Shown here one piece after another: positions 13,886 through 15,413 of a DNA stretch of 15,413 bases; the stretch's first letter is position 1, and every line of letters begins with the position of its first letter. The stretch spans positions 1-15,413 of the forward strand of contig JALZVZ010000349.1 in assembly GCA_023299945.1 (NCBI GenBank), given 5' to 3'. A program made the translations under genes and the position numbers. Under the pieces are notes generated by a model, which saw only the letters and a program-made list of their open reading frames with translations, ran no database searches and was not told where the DNA came from. This stretch comes from Altererythrobacter sp. Its GTDB lineage: Bacteria; Pseudomonadota; Alphaproteobacteria; Sphingomonadales; Sphingomonadaceae.

Positions 13886-15040
13886 TTAAATTGTCTCCAA
13901 AATTGCAGCTGCCTGCGCTCTTGCCTCACCATCGAGGGCAAGGACATCATCGAGCGATGCCGGCTTAGGCGCGCTGTAGCGGGTTAGCGCTTGCTCTACC
14001 ACTGCGGCAATATCGGTGAACCTTATCTGACCGCCTAAGAACGCCGCAACAGCCACTTCATTGGCCGCGTTTAGCGTAGCGGGAGCGCCGCCGCCCGCTG
14101 CAATCGCATCACGAGCAAGGCGGGTTGCGGGAAAGCGCACTTCATCAGGCGCAAAGAAACTAAGCTCGCCAATGCTCGGCAAATCCAACGGCTCCATCGG
14201 CGTATCCATGCGCGCTGGATGCGCCAAACAGCTGGCAATCGGCACGCGCATATCGCTGGGGCCAAGCTGCGCCAAAGTCGATCCATCGCGGTATTCGACC
14301 ATGGAATGAATGACGCTTTGCGGGTGAACAACGATTTTGAGACGCTCTAGTCCGACAGGAAAAAGGTGATGCGCCTCAATATATTCAAGGCCCTTATTCA
14401 TCATCGTCGCGCTATCGACGCTGATCTTTGCGCCCATGTCCCAATTGGGATGCGCAACCGCCTGTTTAGGGGTCGCAGCGGCCAATTGATCGGCGCTCCA
14501 CTCGCGAAAAGGCCCTCCGCTAGCGGTCAAAGTAATACGCGCGACATCGCTCAAAGAATTACCAGCAAGGCATTGAAATATAGCGTTATGCTCTGAATCA
14601 ACAGGCAGCAATGTCGCGCCATATTGCGCCACTGCTGCTGTCATGACGTCACCGGCGGAGACAAGCGCCTCTTTATTGGCCAGCGCAATCGCCCCGCCCT
14701 GCTGAATCGCCGCCATAACCGGCGCAAGACCGGCACAGCCAACGATCGCTGCAAGAGTGATATCGGCCGGCCGCGCCGCAGCTTCTACCAATGCTTGAGT
14801 GCCGCCTGCGCATTCAATACCGCTACCGGCAAGCGCATCGCGCAATGCAGGCAATTTCGCTTCATCGCCCACCACCGCCAACTTTGCGCCAAATTCGCGG
14901 GCTAGTTTGGCCAGGTCAGCTGCATTGGTGTTCGCGGTTAGAGCCTCAACCTTCCAATCAGCGGGACTGCGGCGGATCAAGTCGAGCGTGGATGCACCCA
15001 CTGAGCCCGTTGCGCCGAGGATGGTGATTGAGCGGGTCAT
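13886..15040 (-). CDS. dxr: 1-deoxy-D-xylulose 5-phosphate reductoisomerase
   Basis: Second enzyme of the MEP isoprenoid pathway, turning DXP into MEP with NADPH in the cytoplasm. The 384 residues show the NADPH-binding GATGSVG (9-15) and ANKEALVSAG (121-130). The metal site is PVDSEHNAI (D148 and E150), with E219 in NKGLEYIEAHHLFP. The flexible loop region has HPNWDMGAKISVDS (H197). Length is normal (E. coli 398). The ATG at 15038-15040 is 10 bases after the cdsA stop, so they form one operon, although the ribosome binding site is weak. rseP starts two bases after its stop. Confidence 0.98.
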   Translation of the reverse strand: MTRSITILGATGSVGASTLDLIRRSPADWKVEALTANTNAADLAKLAREFGAKLAVVGDEAKLPALRDALAGSGIECAGGTQALVEAAARPADITLAAIVGCAGLAPVMAAIQQGGAIALANKEALVSAGDVMTAAVAQYGATLLPVDSEHNAIFQCLAGNSLSDVARITLTASGGPFREWSADQLAAATPKQAVAHPNWDMGAKISVDSATMMNKGLEYIEAHHLFPVGLERLKIVVHPQSVIHSMVEYRDGSTLAQLGPSDMRVPIASCLAHPARMDTPMEPLDLPSIGELSFFAPDEVRFPATRLARDAIAAGGGAPATLNAANEVAVAAFLGGQIRFTDIAAVVEQALTRYSAPKPASLDDVLALDGEARAQAAAILETI

Positions 15041-15050
15041 TAGGAATAAA

Positions 15051-15413
15051 TCACAGAAAGTTACGGGTCAGAGCGACCACAAAGAACACCGCGAGAAAAC
15101 CATCGAGCCGGTCAAACAATCCGCCGTGCCCTGGGATCAAATTGGACGAATCTTTAACGCCCGCCTTGCGCTTCATCCAGCTTTCGAAAAAGTCGCCAGC
15201 CTGCGCCAATATGGCGATTAAGATACCTGCGGCGATGATTCCGAGAATATTCATAGCCGACAGGCCATCCGGCGACGCTGGACCGAACAGCTCTCCATCT
15301 GGGAAGAAGTATTGCACGCACAGCGCCACGATTGTGGTAGCAAGCGCGCCGCCGCCCAGCCCCGCCCAAGTCTTAGATGGGCTTATGCTGGGCGCAATCT
15401 TTGGGCCGCCAAT
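15051..15413 (-). CDS. cdsA: Phosphatidate cytidylyltransferase CdsA, C-terminal part (cut by window edge)
   Basis: Inner-membrane enzyme that makes CDP-diacylglycerol from phosphatidate and CTP for phospholipid synthesis. Only the last 120 residues are inside the window. They contain the CdsA signature region: [16 protein letters not shown] near the cut end, and [26 protein letters not shown] with DRLDG, where the conserved aspartates bind metal and substrate. The last membrane helix ([10 protein letters not shown]) ends the protein. The frame is open to base 15413. It is the first visible gene of the cdsA-dxr-rseP-bamA-skp-fabZ cluster. Confidence 0.95.
   Translation of the reverse strand: MGGPKIAPSISPSKTWAGLGGGALATTIVALCVQYFFPDGELFGPASPDGLSAMNILGIIAAGILIAILAQAGDFFESWMKRKAGVKDSSNLIPGHGGLFDRLDGFLAVFFVVALTRNFL

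Overview
The window looks like a chromosomal housekeeping segment from an alphaproteobacterium of the order Sphingomonadales, most likely an Erythrobacter-type genus. This is inferred from the protein style, the gene order and the moderately high GC content. A supporting detail is that the bamA-skp-fabZ cluster lacks the lpxD and lpxA genes normally found there, which fits a sphingolipid-based outer membrane. No insertion sequence, phage, CRISPR array or plasmid gene was seen, and no stretch longer than 300 bases lacks a gene.

Layout, left to right. Nearly everything is on the minus strand, so each operon reads from right to left. (1) 1-479: the N-terminal part of a Kup potassium transporter, cut by the window edge. 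(2) 631-5587: a tightly overlapping cytochrome c maturation (System I) operon, ccmC-ccmD-ccmE-ccmF-ccmG-ccmH-ccmI. The CcmD gene (55 aa) was found by reading the gap between ccmC and ccmE. ccmA and ccmB are not in the window. (3) 5712-6776: a leucine/phenylalanine/valine dehydrogenase. (4) 6846-6922: tRNA-His(GTG) with a plausible promoter. (5) 7139-8316, plus strand: a 2-oxoglutarate/Fe(II) oxygenase of the prolyl 4-hydroxylase type, coupled to a MOSC-domain protein. They end at a bidirectional terminator that faces rpmE. (6) 8372-8596: ribosomal protein bL31 (rpmE), with a leader that may hide its ribosome binding site. (7) 8724-15413: the envelope cluster cdsA-dxr-rseP-bamA-skp-fabZ, with cdsA cut by the right edge.

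How the genes work together. The ccm operon attaches heme to apocytochromes in the periplasm: CcmC and CcmD load heme onto CcmE, CcmG and CcmH handle the apocytochrome thiols, and CcmF with CcmH and CcmI performs ligation. The right-hand cluster combines phospholipid synthesis (CdsA), isoprenoid synthesis (Dxr), envelope stress proteolysis (RseP), outer-membrane protein assembly (BamA, Skp) and fatty acid elongation (FabZ).

I did not find a convincing new multi-gene system. The most interesting signals are small. They are an rpmE leader whose stems overlap the Shine-Dalgarno sequence, an EF-hand-like loop inside the Skp chaperone, a DxDxDG loop with a nearby cysteine pair in a BamA barrel loop, and several strong inverted repeats between genes that lack a U-tract and are unlikely to be simple terminators.
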